Of a stretch of 64,000 nt of DNA, positions 7,905-16,023 are shown one piece after another. Source of the DNA: Crocinitomix sp. GTDB taxonomy: Bacteria > Bacteroidota > Bacteroidia > Flavobacteriales_D > Crocinitomicaceae. The DNA is taken from positions 27,341 to 91,340 of the forward strand of contig WTCE01000032.1 in assembly GCA_013138735.1 (NCBI GenBank). The letters run 5' to 3'. The translations under genes were made by a program, and so were the position numbers. Numbering within the stretch: the stretch's first letter is position 1; each line of letters opens with the position of its first letter. The notes beneath the pieces are model-generated. The model worked only from the letters and a program-made list of their open reading frames with translations, had not been told where the DNA came from and did not search any database.

Positions 7905-8962
7905 TAATTCTCGATAAAAAACAAGAAATTCAACTCCTTGGTTTTATTAATATGCATGGCTTTTGGTTTAATCCATTCTTCATTTTCTGCATATCCGCTT
8001 GCATTAGTGCTTGTAGGCGCAGTGGTTACAACACCACCCGTTTCTGCCGCACCTGCATCACCTGGCTCAGAATCGCTTAACTTGTTTTCTCGTAAAGCCT
8101 CTTTCTTTAGCGAAATGCTTCTTAATGCATTGTTTTTCGTCTTATCTCTTCTATTTTCTTTGGAATCTAAACTCTCTATCGATTTCTCCTCCAGGGCGCT
8201 ACCATCTTTGTCCATATCCGATTTTACAACGATATCTGCAACATCATCACCCATATAATTATCAATAGAAATATCATCCTCCATATCCATAATTTCAATC
8301 TCCTCAATCATTGGAGCAGCGAATGCAGGCTCACTTACTGTTTCAAAAACCGCAACTTCATCAGCACTTGGTTCTGGCACTGGTCCAAAATCCATTGTTA
8401 ACTCATTCCCAATTTCAATTCCTTCGTTTTCCTCTCTTTCGGCAGGTGCCAATTCTTGTTCTTCTAGTTCTTGGTTATTTAAGGATTGATCATCCAAATC
8501 TTCAGATACTCGATCTTGCTCAACTGTTTCCGAGGGCTGAATTGTCTCAACTAATCCAACTGGCGTCTCATTTACAGGATCCACATAAGCTAGTCCATTA
8601 TCATCAACACCCGGATTAAGCACAAATACTAAGCCCACCACAAGTGCGGCGGCAATACCTAATTGAAAAGCTGGTTTTTGATAGAATCTTTTATTGGTTG
8701 GCAGCATAAAAAGACCAACTGAGTTCAACCAAAAACCTTTCTTCTTCTTCTCCTCTGTCAAATGCTCCATGACACCTTTTTTCAAACCAGGAGAAGCTTC
8801 AATTTTTGCACCACCAAATGCAGCTGTTGTCCCTGTCAAAAACCACTGCATATTGTTATACTCCTCTTCGTTTTGAGCATATTCACCAACACTTTCGCGT
8901 TCACCACTTGTGAGCTCGTAATAAGCTTTATTCCTGATGATATCTTCTACTTCCTTTGTCAT
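7904..8962 (-). CDS. Probable anti-sigma factor
   Basis: The product is 352 residues, encoded directly after the ECF sigma gene with a 4-bp ATGA overlap. The N-terminal cytoplasmic part (1-100) starts MTKEVEDIIRNKAYYELTSG and has no zinc-binding HxxxCxxC motif. One transmembrane helix (about 101-120, FQLGIAAALVVGLVFVLNPG) leads to a long acidic, low-complexity periplasmic part rich in Glu, Asp and Pro. This topology fits a membrane anti-sigma factor whose outer part senses the signal. Assignment rests on context and topology, not on a recognised domain. Confidence 0.7.
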   Translation of the reverse strand: MTKEVEDIIRNKAYYELTSGERESVGEYAQNEEEYNNMQWFLTGTTAAFGGAKIEASPGLKKGVMEHLTEEKKKKGFWLNSVGLFMLPTNKRFYQKPAFQLGIAAALVVGLVFVLNPGVDDNGLAYVDPVNETPVGLVETIQPSETVEQDRVSEDLDDQSLNNQELEEQELAPAEREENEGIEIGNELTMDFGPVPEPSADEVAVFETVSEPAFAAPMIEEIEIMDMEDDISIDNYMGDDVADIVVKSDMDKDGSALEEKSIESLDSKENRRDKTKNNALRSISLKKEALRENKLSDSEPGDAGAAETGGVVTTAPTSTNASGYAENEEWIKPKAMHINKTKELNFLFFIEN

Positions 8963-9546
8963 ATCATTGTTTTTCTGTAAACCTCCAATTTATCCGCCAG
9001 GGTTTTAGTGGCTAAGTGCAATCTCGATTTTACTGTTCCCGTATTTATTTCTAATGTTTCACCAATTTCGTTGAGCGACAGGCCTTCAAAATGCCGTAAC
9101 ATAAATACTTCTCTATGCTTTTCTCCTAATTTGTTTAATTCAATTTTTAACTGCTCATTAAAGCTGGCTGCATCCACTCCAACGTCTTGTAGTTTATTGT
9201 GGTCTTTCGCATCCACCCCTTCAGGCAAATCATAGCTCGTAGGCTTTCTTATCTCTTGCTTTTTATATTCATTCTTGCACATATTATTCGCTACTGAAAA
9301 CAACCATGTTTTAAATGAACGATTGGGGTCAAATGATTCTGGTTTATCAATTATTTTAGTAAACAAATCGTGTGTAAAATCCTCCGCTTTTATGCGGTCA
9401 CTCCATAGTTTTCGGTAAAAAAAGTTAATCATGAATGACTCGTATCGATCGTAAATTTGTTCAAAAGCTTTCTGATCACCCTTTATAAAAAAGCGCATTA
9501 AATCCTCGTCATTATATGTTGAATAGTCTTTCTTAAAGAGCTTCAT
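8959..9546 (-). CDS. ECF-type RNA polymerase sigma factor
   Basis: The product is 195 residues, normal for an ECF factor. Region 2 is YDRYESFMINFFYR through AEDFTHDLFTKII and FKTWLFSVANNMCKNEYKK. Region 4 is KLGEKHREVFMLRHFEGLSL followed by the helix-turn-helix NEIGETLEINTGTVKSRLHLA. It overlaps by 4 bp with the gene before it and the gene after it, so all three are translationally coupled. It directs polymerase to the promoters of its own regulon, probably including this operon. Confidence 0.92.
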   Translation of the reverse strand: MKLFKKDYSTYNDEDLMRFFIKGDQKAFEQIYDRYESFMINFFYRKLWSDRIKAEDFTHDLFTKIIDKPESFDPNRSFKTWLFSVANNMCKNEYKKQEIRKPTSYDLPEGVDAKDHNKLQDVGVDAASFNEQLKIELNKLGEKHREVFMLRHFEGLSLNEIGETLEINTGTVKSRLHLATKTLADKLEVYRKTMI

Positions 9547-10580
9547 TCAATTTGGTCATACGCTTTTAATACTTCCTCAACCTTCTCTTCCTTGCTCACT
9601 TTTTTTGCTAATACTATAATGTCTTTCCGCAATGCTAAATCCTTTTCACCATTTGCTATTTTAATTTTATAGAGTGTTAAAAGCGGTGGTAAAAAATTTG
9701 AATACAAACTTTTTTCCGCTCTAGAATTTAGTGTTAGTCCGTTTAAATTTTGTTGGCCATCTTTCCAGAATTTCGTCAGTTCCTCTAATTGATTTGGACA
9801 ATGGTATTGATAATGCAATCCTGTTAAAAAACAAAAGTCTGCCGGTTCGCGAATATAACGTTGACTTACGGTGGTAGAGATAAAAGCGTCAGCCATTAAT
9901 GCTGAAAGGGCGGTATTAATAAACATCCTTTCCTGACCTAAGAATTGCACATTGGACATGCCAATTTTCTTTTGTGCATTCAAGCGATAGGTTTCGTTGA
10001 CTAAAAAATCAAGATTAACCAAATGAATGTTTCCGCGGACTTTCCCTAAACTCTGCAAAACTAATAATGGATAAGCATCTGCCTCTCCACTTAAAAACAA
10101 GGTTTTTACTTTTGGATTAGAAGCCAACAGTTTATAATAGTTTAATGTGTTTTTGCTGTAGGTAGGTTCAATTAATTTTGCAAATTCTTTTTGTTTGATT
10201 TTATCGCCCACAAGCGCATAATAGCCAAACATTTCGCGCTCTACCTCACGTTCGTCTGGTTTTAATTCATAAGCTTTAAAAAGATGTCTTTTTAAGGAAA
10301 CATCATAATTTCCATTAATGTATTTAACCAAATGGTATTCGTAAGAATTGGGCGCATTGTCTTCCAATACCTTGACCAAACGGTCTAGTTCTTTTTGCTT
10401 ATCGTCAGCGATTTTTTTGGTTGAGCTACTTTCATAAGAAGCTCTTTTCTCTAAATAACTATCCATCAAATCATACGGAGAGAGACTTGCACCTTGCCCC
10501 ATAGCACTTTCACCTATCAAAACGATTAGGCAAACCATCACTATTTTCAATATTCTGCTCACGCCATTAATTCTATTCAT
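9543..10580 (-). CDS. Secreted or periplasmic protein of unknown function, first gene of sigma operon
   Basis: The product is 345 residues with an N-terminal hydrophobic signal (ILKIVMVCLIVLIGESAMGQ). The rest looks mainly helical, with leucine-rich repeats of helices (YHLVKYINGNYDVSLKRHLF, KNTLNYYKLLASNPKVKTLF), possibly TPR-like. No family was recognised. Its stop overlaps the sigma gene start by 4 bp (ATGA), so it leads the operon. Its position ahead of sigma and anti-sigma suggests a sensing or effector partner in the same response. Confidence 0.6.
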   Translation of the reverse strand: MNRINGVSRILKIVMVCLIVLIGESAMGQGASLSPYDLMDSYLEKRASYESSSTKKIADDKQKELDRLVKVLEDNAPNSYEYHLVKYINGNYDVSLKRHLFKAYELKPDEREVEREMFGYYALVGDKIKQKEFAKLIEPTYSKNTLNYYKLLASNPKVKTLFLSGEADAYPLLVLQSLGKVRGNIHLVNLDFLVNETYRLNAQKKIGMSNVQFLGQERMFINTALSALMADAFISTTVSQRYIREPADFCFLTGLHYQYHCPNQLEELTKFWKDGQQNLNGLTLNSRAEKSLYSNFLPPLLTLYKIKIANGEKDLALRKDIIVLAKKVSKEEKVEEVLKAYDQIE

Positions 10581-10775
10581 TCAAAATTCAGTACATGTAT
10601 TTAAAAGAAAGGTTCATTTTATCAATGTCTCCGTACTTTTGTATGTCATTATTCGAATTTGTTAATTGGTTTGAAGATAAGGTTTTTGAAGGAATTGACA
10701 ACGAAAGACCCAATAGTTTGATCGAACCATCAAGTAACGGCAATACCAATCAAAACCCATTTTCATAAAATTCAT

Positions 10776-10783
10776 TACATTTG
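10776..10783 (+). promoter_or_regulatory. Candidate -7 element of the 10810 gene
   Basis: TACATTTG matches TAnnTTTG and lies 27 bp before the ATG at 10810. Confidence 0.4.
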
Positions 10784-10809
10784 AGTATAAACAAACCTTA
10801 ATCTATCGT

Positions 10810-11232
10810 ATGAAACATTTATTAATTCTTTTTATTGGCCTTAGTACATTGACATTTACAAGTTGCTCGTCCGGAGCCTCAGAAAAAGTGGCAGACGAAT
10901 TTCATCAAAAGTTAGATGAAGGAGATACAAAATATATAGTTGATAATTTGGCAGATAGTGAAAGCGGCGTCTCCGAAGATGAATGGCAAGATTTTTTGGA
11001 TCTTGTTGTAGGTTGGGGACCTCAAACTGAGAGAACTAAAAAAACGGGCTTTAGTGCCAAGACCAATAACGGAATCACAACTATGAAATTAAGCTATAGT
11101 TTTCAGGTAGAAGAATATGGATTAATCCATGAACGCCTGGTTTTAGTTGATCGTGGTGAAGGTTATAAAATTATGATTGCTATGATGAATAGTGATGAGA
11201 GCGTTGTTGAGAACGGGACTTCGGAGTATTAG
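10810..11232 (+). CDS. Small lipoprotein, possibly NTF2-like fold
   Basis: The product is 140 residues with lipobox FTSC (Cys about 19). The mature part begins with helices (KVADEFHQKLDEGDTKYIVD), then SEDEWQDFLDLVV and strands (MKLSYSFQVEEYGLIHERLVLV, YKIMIAMM). A 'D.GD...' helix followed by 'W..FL' resembles DUF4019/DUF3887-type NTF2-like lipoproteins, but this is a weak match. It is monocistronic and the 23-bp tandem repeats lie directly after its stop codon. Confidence 0.6.
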   Translation: MKHLLILFIGLSTLTFTSCSSGASEKVADEFHQKLDEGDTKYIVDNLADSESGVSEDEWQDFLDLVVGWGPQTERTKKTGFSAKTNNGITTMKLSYSFQVEEYGLIHERLVLVDRGEGYKIMIAMMNSDESVVENGTSEY

Positions 11233-11245
11233 TTGTTTCTAGATA

Positions 11246-11315
11246 TTAGATCGCTGTGTTGTTAGTACTTGGACCGCTGCGCTGTTAGTACTTAGATCGC
11301 TGCGCTGTTAGATCA
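11246..11315 (+). repeat. Tandem 23-bp repeat, three units
   Basis: Three head-to-tail 23-mers, each close to TTAGTACTTAGATCGCTGCG followed by CTG. The same unit recurs at 2571-2612 (inverted) and in the 39.7-40.8 kb patch. It fills the space between two lipoprotein genes. There are no spacers between units, so it is not CRISPR-like. Confidence 0.8.
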
Positions 11316-11339
11316 ATTGATTTAGTCTTTAAAAAAAAA

Positions 11340-11945
11340 ATGGTTGTTCGGATTAGTCTCATCTTATTCTTTTCATGTTTTATTTTTGCTTGTGAAGAAG
11401 ATCCGAAGGATGGGTCTTTTGAGGCTGATTCGTCTTTGATTGATGAAAGCCGAGTTTATGAGCAAGAATCGGAGATAAATCGATCCATTGATACCTATTG
11501 GGTAGAAAATCAAATTGATTCTGCCCACATGTATGTTTACAATTCGGAAATAAATAAGAATACGGGCCAAAATGGTTATTCTGGTGATGTAGAAATTCTG
11601 GATGATAGTATGGTTTTCCACCCCTACGTTTTTACTGATTTGACAAAGGCACTAAACTACGCTCAAATTTCGAACCTTCAGCAACGCTTAAAATTCAATA
11701 CTACTTACGAGGTTATGTATGGAGCTGATTGTTTCAACCCGCATCATGGGGTGGTTATGTGGAATGAAAAACATGAAATTATTGGCCACATCTCAATTTG
11801 CATCATGTGCAGTACTTCCAAATATTTCCCAAAAGCCTTGGGTGAAATTGAAATGGACTATTGGGAGGAATTAGCTGCAGAATTAGGTTTGCCATGGCAA
11901 CGAGAAGAGATTATGGATCTCATAGATTCACGCCCTTGGGAATAG
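11340..11945 (+). CDS. Lipoprotein of unknown function
   Basis: The product is 201 residues. The start ATG sits directly after a run of ten A, with no Shine-Dalgarno site. The signal peptide ends in lipobox IFAC (Cys 18), followed by an acidic linker. The body contains paired cysteines in YGADCFNPHHGVVMW and HISICIMCSTSKYFP. A His/Cys set around residues 128-160 could bind metal or form disulfides. No family was recognised. It is followed by the accessory repeat region. Confidence 0.55.
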   Translation: MVVRISLILFFSCFIFACEEDPKDGSFEADSSLIDESRVYEQESEINRSIDTYWVENQIDSAHMYVYNSEINKNTGQNGYSGDVEILDDSMVFHPYVFTDLTKALNYAQISNLQQRLKFNTTYEVMYGADCFNPHHGVVMWNEKHEIIGHISICIMCSTSKYFPKALGEIEMDYWEELAAELGLPWQREEIMDLIDSRPWE

Positions 11946-12026
11946 AAATTAAATATTGTTGATATTGCGCGCTTAGACCATATTTTGGCATGCTCAGGGC
12001 AGCGTATTAATGATTGAACATTGTGA

Positions 12027-12141
12027 ATTGACAATTGCCTCTGCTGTTACTGTAATTTCCTTTTTTTGATTCTCGATATTGGCTTTTATATTTTACAAAA
12101 TCACCAATTTCTGCGAATAAGCGATTTCATCCTCTATAACG
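12027..12141. repeat. Repeat copy 0: truncated tail of the porE-like gene plus cassette-end sequence
   Basis: The segment matches 15586-15715 over most of its length apart from one gap of about 15 bp. The left part (12027-12088) resembles the last codons of the 18145-20418 gene. The right part (to CTCTATAACG at 12141) is a second conserved block found only here and at 15716. In the frame of the true gene a TAA interrupts this copy, so it is not a functional gene end. It marks the left border of the accessory region. Confidence 0.75.
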
Positions 12142-12213
12142 TTTGAATAAATATAAGCATTTATGCTGTCGGCGCGTAGCGCTGATATTTATTTTGTGTT
12201 ATCTGCTTTTTTC

Positions 12214-13026
12214 TTAAAATAACCGTGGGTCGTTTTCAAGTTTCGTCATTAGTTCGTAAAAAAACTGAGTATACTTTTCTTTTTCAATATATGGGTGATT
12301 CGCTAAGTCCGACCATAGCCGATTTTCAAATTCTTTTTTATACAACTGTATAATGTGACTTTTTATTTTGTAGCGATCGCTTAAATCAGCAATTAACATT
12401 GTACTATAATTCTGCTCTAAATTGATGTAGGTTTCTTTCCAATCTTTGTCAGTCTTTTTATAGACCTCAAAATTTGGATCAATAAATGTATTAAAGGTAT
12501 ACCAAGCGGCGCTGCTATACAATGAAGGAAAAATTAGATTTAAAATAAGGGATGCGCCACATTTCAGAAATTTTTCATTGGAATAGTTTTCAATTTCCGT
12601 TTTGTAAACCTTTTTAGCTAGATATATAATGTCCAGTCTATTTCTTCTGAACTCTTTTAAGCGTGTATTAAATTTGTTTCTATAATTTACCTCCAATTGC
12701 ATTACTTTTGATTTCCATATTTCTTTATTGGCTTTTTCTGTCTTTTTCCGTTCATAAGAAGAATATTTGAATGTGGCAATAGAATAGGATTCTTCTATCC
12801 ATTCTCCTTCCCAAATGTCCATATCTGTTGATGAAATAATTTCCACAAAAATTTTCTTTCCAATGGAGCTTTTCATTAAGGTTATTGCGCTCGAATCGGT
12901 GGAAATATGGATTTCGTAATAAAAATCGTCATCATGCTGCTGTGGAACTACGTCGAGTACATATGAGGTATCATCTATTTTTTCAAATGAAACTAAACGA
13001 TCTGGTATAAGGTCTGATTCTATCAT
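12214..13026 (-). CDS. Hypothetical protein, cargo of the accessory region
   Basis: The product is 270 residues. The N-terminal half looks beta-rich (RLVSFEKIDDTSYVLDVVPQ, FYYEIHISTDSSAITLM, KKIFVEIISSTDMDIWEGEW). The C-terminal half is helical, with a hydrophobic stretch around 158-180 (CGASLILNLIFPSLYSSAAW). No family was recognised. It lies 26 bp after the Xre gene and is presumably cotranscribed and controlled by it, the arrangement of regulator-plus-effector modules. A toxic or defence role is possible but unsupported by any motif. Confidence 0.55.
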   Translation of the reverse strand: MIESDLIPDRLVSFEKIDDTSYVLDVVPQQHDDDFYYEIHISTDSSAITLMKSSIGKKIFVEIISSTDMDIWEGEWIEESYSIATFKYSSYERKKTEKANKEIWKSKVMQLEVNYRNKFNTRLKEFRRNRLDIIYLAKKVYKTEIENYSNEKFLKCGASLILNLIFPSLYSSAAWYTFNTFIDPNFEVYKKTDKDWKETYINLEQNYSTMLIADLSDRYKIKSHIIQLYKKEFENRLWSDLANHPYIEKEKYTQFFYELMTKLENDPRLF

Positions 13027-13052
13027 TGAAATGAGGCTTGAAGGACTCTTAT

Positions 13053-13274
13053 TTACTTTGTAAACTCAAAAAACTCCAAAACCTCACATCCAATTCCGTC
13101 AGCAATTTTCAACAAAGTCAGTGCAGAAGGATTTTGCCTACCATTTTCAATTGATGATAAATAAGAATCTTCCATTTCAATTTTGACACATAAGTCAAGT
13201 TGTGTCATTCCTTTACTCTTTCTGATCTTAGAAACGTTGGTTCCAAGCTTTTTCAGGAATGTGTTTTCGGTCAT
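13053..13274 (-). CDS. Xre-family HTH regulator (controller-protein-like)
   Basis: The start was placed at the ATG giving MTENTFLKKLGTNVSKIRKS. An upstream ATG at 13322 lies inside a palindrome and would add 16 unlikely residues. The product is 73 residues, almost entirely one HTH_3 domain: LGTNVSKIRKSKGMTQLDLC, then MEDSYLSSIENGRQNPSALT and LLKIADGIGCEVLEFF. The size matches autoregulatory controller proteins of mobile modules. A 22-bp perfect palindrome begins 31 bp upstream (13306-13327) and is its likely operator. Confidence 0.82.
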   Translation of the reverse strand: MTENTFLKKLGTNVSKIRKSKGMTQLDLCVKIEMEDSYLSSIENGRQNPSALTLLKIADGIGCEVLEFFEFTK

Positions 13275-13305
13275 ATGCCGAAATTCAGAAAATAAAAGGG
13301 CTATC

Positions 13306-13327
13306 AACTTATGATATATCATAAGTT
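13306..13327. promoter_or_regulatory. 22-bp perfect palindrome, probable Xre operator
   Basis: The half-site AACTTATGATA is followed immediately by its exact reverse complement. It lies between the divergent Xre gene (ATG at 13274) and the small plus-strand ORF at 13374. It overlaps the -33 zone of the plus promoter whose -7 element is at 13333-13340, so binding would control both directions. Confidence 0.75.
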
Positions 13328-13332
13328 TTGTT

Positions 13333-13340
13333 TAAATTTG
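13333..13340 (+). promoter_or_regulatory. Candidate -7 element of the small ORF at 13374
   Basis: TAAATTTG matches TAnnTTTG, 33 bp before the ATG and 5 bp after the 22-bp palindrome. Confidence 0.45.
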
Positions 13341-13373
13341 ATCTGACCCCAATCATTATTATATGAAACAAAA

Positions 13374-13574
13374 ATGGAATCATCAGAATTTACTGACGGA
13401 ATGGAGTTTGATTACTTAATGAGAGTAATTAAAGAAAATCATGAATTAAAGCAGGTTAATATTGAAGTGTTGCGGTTCTTTTTGTCGGAAGAGCCACAAA
13501 CAGAGGAAATGAAAAATCATTGTATCGAGCAATTGAAGCGAGTGCTTTATACTCCAGATATTTTGTTGTATTGA
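13374..13574 (+). CDS. Small acidic protein of unknown function
   Basis: The product is 66 residues, helical, with MEFDYLMRVIKENHELKQVN and TEEMKNHCIEQLKRVLYTPD. It runs divergently from the Xre gene across the palindrome and has its own -7 like element. A small acidic helical protein in a divergent regulator module could be an antitoxin or anti-repressor. No family was recognised, and this role is speculative. Confidence 0.45.
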   Translation: MESSEFTDGMEFDYLMRVIKENHELKQVNIEVLRFFLSEEPQTEEMKNHCIEQLKRVLYTPDILLY

Positions 13575-13623
13575 AAGAAGTTAAAAATTGTTCTCGCAGA
13601 GAACTTAAAATTAGCGAAGCAGA

Positions 13624-15360
13624 TTATTCGGTTGAATTTTGACTTTGAATTGTCAGGTTATATTTTGTAATATTTTCGTACCCCAAAATTCCAAATTCTA
13701 AACCACAATCGTCAGGATCGTAATTTATGAGAATCGAATACATAATGTTTTCTCCATTACTATCCATGTCCAATATTTGGTGTTGAATATTTAAGTGCCA
13801 AGATCTCCCAGACCAATACCTTTCTGTGAGTATATTGTCGACTTCCCAACCACTCAAATAACCGCTGTTAGATTCATCTTTTCCATATATCGAAGATATT
13901 TGTCCCACCATATTCGAAAGGTCTTCAATTTGAAAATTTCTTTTTTTTAGGAAAAAATTCGTATTTATTGATTCATCTTCTTTTGAATGCCTTATTTTAA
14001 ATTCAACAGTATCGAAAAAACCAAATTCATTATGTGGCAGTTGCATTCTGTAGTTTTTAATGACTGCATTTTCATGCTCTTCTTGATCAATAAATTCAGA
14101 AATTTCTCTTAATGTATCATAATCATTTTTTAGAAGCTCAAGAATAGTCTTTTTAATTACTTTTTTTGTTGGTTTATATTTTATTGTAAACTGCAGTTGT
14201 TTTTTAGGCTCTATCAAATATTTTAGCCAAAAACTAGTGTCATCAAAAATCCACCCTGAAAAACATTCATCTGCATAGTTCTTTGTCTTTCCCTTAGCTA
14301 TTTTCTTTATTTTTCCATGCTCTCTAAAAGATGAATTCCTTTCGTCATCATAGAGCCCTTCTCCGAGTTGTAAAAGAAGGTCATTTGAAAAAATGATAAC
14401 ATCTTCGGCATTGTTAGTTGAAGTATAGAGTATATATTCTCTTTCCCCGTTTTTATATAATTTATACTCTAAACCTGAAAAGATATTGAATAAATTACAA
14501 TCATTCTTTATGTAAACTTCAATTACCCCCATTTCTACATCTTCTTTGGCTATTGACAAACCACTTTCCGAAATTTTTGTCATACTCCAAATATCGAGAT
14601 TCAAGTTATTCAAAATTTGGTCTTTATCATTATACATAACAGATTCGCAAAACGTCGCAATCGAAAAGTATTTGTTATCATTAAAGTGAAAATCTCCAAT
14701 TAATGAAGTTGATTCCCATGGAACTTGTTCTTTATTGGATAGGTTAATAACTGTAGATCGAACATTCTGTAAAACTTGTATAATACTTGATGTAGGAGAA
14801 AGAATTTCCTTTAATAACACAGAAGTATATAAACCATTTTCTCCATCTCCATCCGAAGCTGTTTTATCTGGTGCTGTGGAGTAAGCGATTAAAGTTCCGT
14901 ATGGAGCGCTCATGTATGAAAGTCCCTGCCTGGAAGGAGACCTAGTCCAAGAACGTTTGAAAGGATTATTTCTACAAGCATCTAGAATGACAAAGTTTGT
15001 TTCATTCAAAGCACCCTCCATTATTGAAAGTATCATATTAGCATTGATGCAATCATACTCGACTTGTTTTTCAGTTAGAGGGTTAGCATCCTTTGGAATT
15101 AGGTAATTGACACCGTCTACTTGCATCCCGTGACCTGCGAAATAGAAAAGACCAATTTTGTATTGATTTAAGTCTTTACCAAATTGATTAATTGATTGTT
15201 TAAATTCTCTATAAGATAAGTCTGTTAATTTGATAACGGTAAAACCTAATTTAGACAACACATCACTCATGGAGTGAACATCATTGACAGGGTTTTTTAA
15301 TTTACTCGCGTAATCATAATCAGAAACTCCAATAAGTAAAGCTAATCTTTTGTCTTCCAT
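13624..15360 (-). CDS. Caspase-like (peptidase C14) protease
   Basis: The product is 578 residues. The N-terminal caspase/metacaspase p20 domain spans about 5-230. The catalytic His is H77 in FYFAGHGMQVDG and the catalytic Cys is C129 in FVILDACRNNPF. The opening LALLIGVSDYDYASKLKNPV is characteristic, and GTLIAYSTAPDKTASDGDG lies downstream. The C-terminal 340 residues form a beta-rich extension with no recognised domain; this may be the sensing or targeting part. Bacterial caspase-like proteases occur in antiphage and cell-suicide modules. The gene is single and lies between the Xre module and repeat copy A; no partner gene with a nucleotide-sensing domain is adjacent. Confidence 0.85.
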   Translation of the reverse strand: MEDKRLALLIGVSDYDYASKLKNPVNDVHSMSDVLSKLGFTVIKLTDLSYREFKQSINQFGKDLNQYKIGLFYFAGHGMQVDGVNYLIPKDANPLTEKQVEYDCINANMILSIMEGALNETNFVILDACRNNPFKRSWTRSPSRQGLSYMSAPYGTLIAYSTAPDKTASDGDGENGLYTSVLLKEILSPTSSIIQVLQNVRSTVINLSNKEQVPWESTSLIGDFHFNDNKYFSIATFCESVMYNDKDQILNNLNLDIWSMTKISESGLSIAKEDVEMGVIEVYIKNDCNLFNIFSGLEYKLYKNGEREYILYTSTNNAEDVIIFSNDLLLQLGEGLYDDERNSSFREHGKIKKIAKGKTKNYADECFSGWIFDDTSFWLKYLIEPKKQLQFTIKYKPTKKVIKKTILELLKNDYDTLREISEFIDQEEHENAVIKNYRMQLPHNEFGFFDTVEFKIRHSKEDESINTNFFLKKRNFQIEDLSNMVGQISSIYGKDESNSGYLSGWEVDNILTERYWSGRSWHLNIQHQILDMDSNGENIMYSILINYDPDDCGLEFGILGYENITKYNLTIQSQNSTE

Positions 15361-16023
15361 TATAAGTTTTGGGTTAAATCGTCAATTGCAGATAACAACC
15401 GAATAAAAGCAACCTCCATTTGTAAACGTTTGTAAATGCTTGTTCCGGGTTAATTAATAGCTACTAAAGATACATAAATATGGCGTATTAATTGACTTCC
15501 TCAGATTAAAAATTTCGATTGATTCTAGGTTGAAGTCGATAAGAATAACGGACTTACAAAGCCCATAGCAATTGCTTTTTGCCCCATTGACAATTACGCA
15601 TTACTCCTTAACCTCAGCCGTAACAGTAATTTCCTTTTTTTGATTTTCGATATTGGCTTTTATATTATACAAAATCACCAATTTCTGCGAATAAACGATT
15701 TCATCCTCTATAACGGTTAGTATATGGACAGTAGGGCAGTAGAAAGCACTAAAATTTCAAACTACCACTTAGCCAAGTTAAACATTTTTATATTTAATTT
15801 TCTTTTTAATATCATAAATTTTAGCTTGGTGGACTTTATTAAAAGCACCAAACCTTGATTAAACTCTAAACGCCCTATTGGCTATATACAGTGTTACCAA
15901 CTGGCTTTTTTTCGTTCTGTTTGTAGCGTTGGCAAAGGCATACTCTTTGACAAGTTTTGTCTCGTGCGGTTGGCTTTTCGAGCGACTTGGCAATGTGTAT
16001 GACTTTATGTGTTGGCTTTTCAT
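15361..16023. other. Gene-free stretch: repeat copy A and left end of the second cassette
   Basis: This stretch has no gene I can support. It holds the 270-bp direct repeat (15393-15662), the conserved cassette-end block (15663-15715), an AT-rich spacer, GTTACCAAC at 15893-15901, and several GTTGGC motifs between 15930 and 16020 directly behind the stop of the DUF4209-like gene. Confidence 0.7.
15393..15662. repeat. 270-bp direct repeat, copy A
   Basis: Aligned by eye without gaps to 17937-18206, with about 8 mismatches in 270 bp. It begins TAACAACCGAATAAAAGCAA and ends TATTGGCTTTTA. Its right part is the last ~18 codons and stop of the porE-like gene on the minus strand (reading KANIENQKKEITVTAEVKE); the rest is that gene's 3' flank. 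Confidence 0.93.

Noticed and set aside
15600..15780. In-frame coding extension of repeat copy A (reading EDEIVYSQKLVILYNIKANI on the minus strand)
   Set aside because: It has no start codon, meets a stop shortly upstream, and the same block in copy 0 has a stop inside; it is a fused gene fragment, not a gene.
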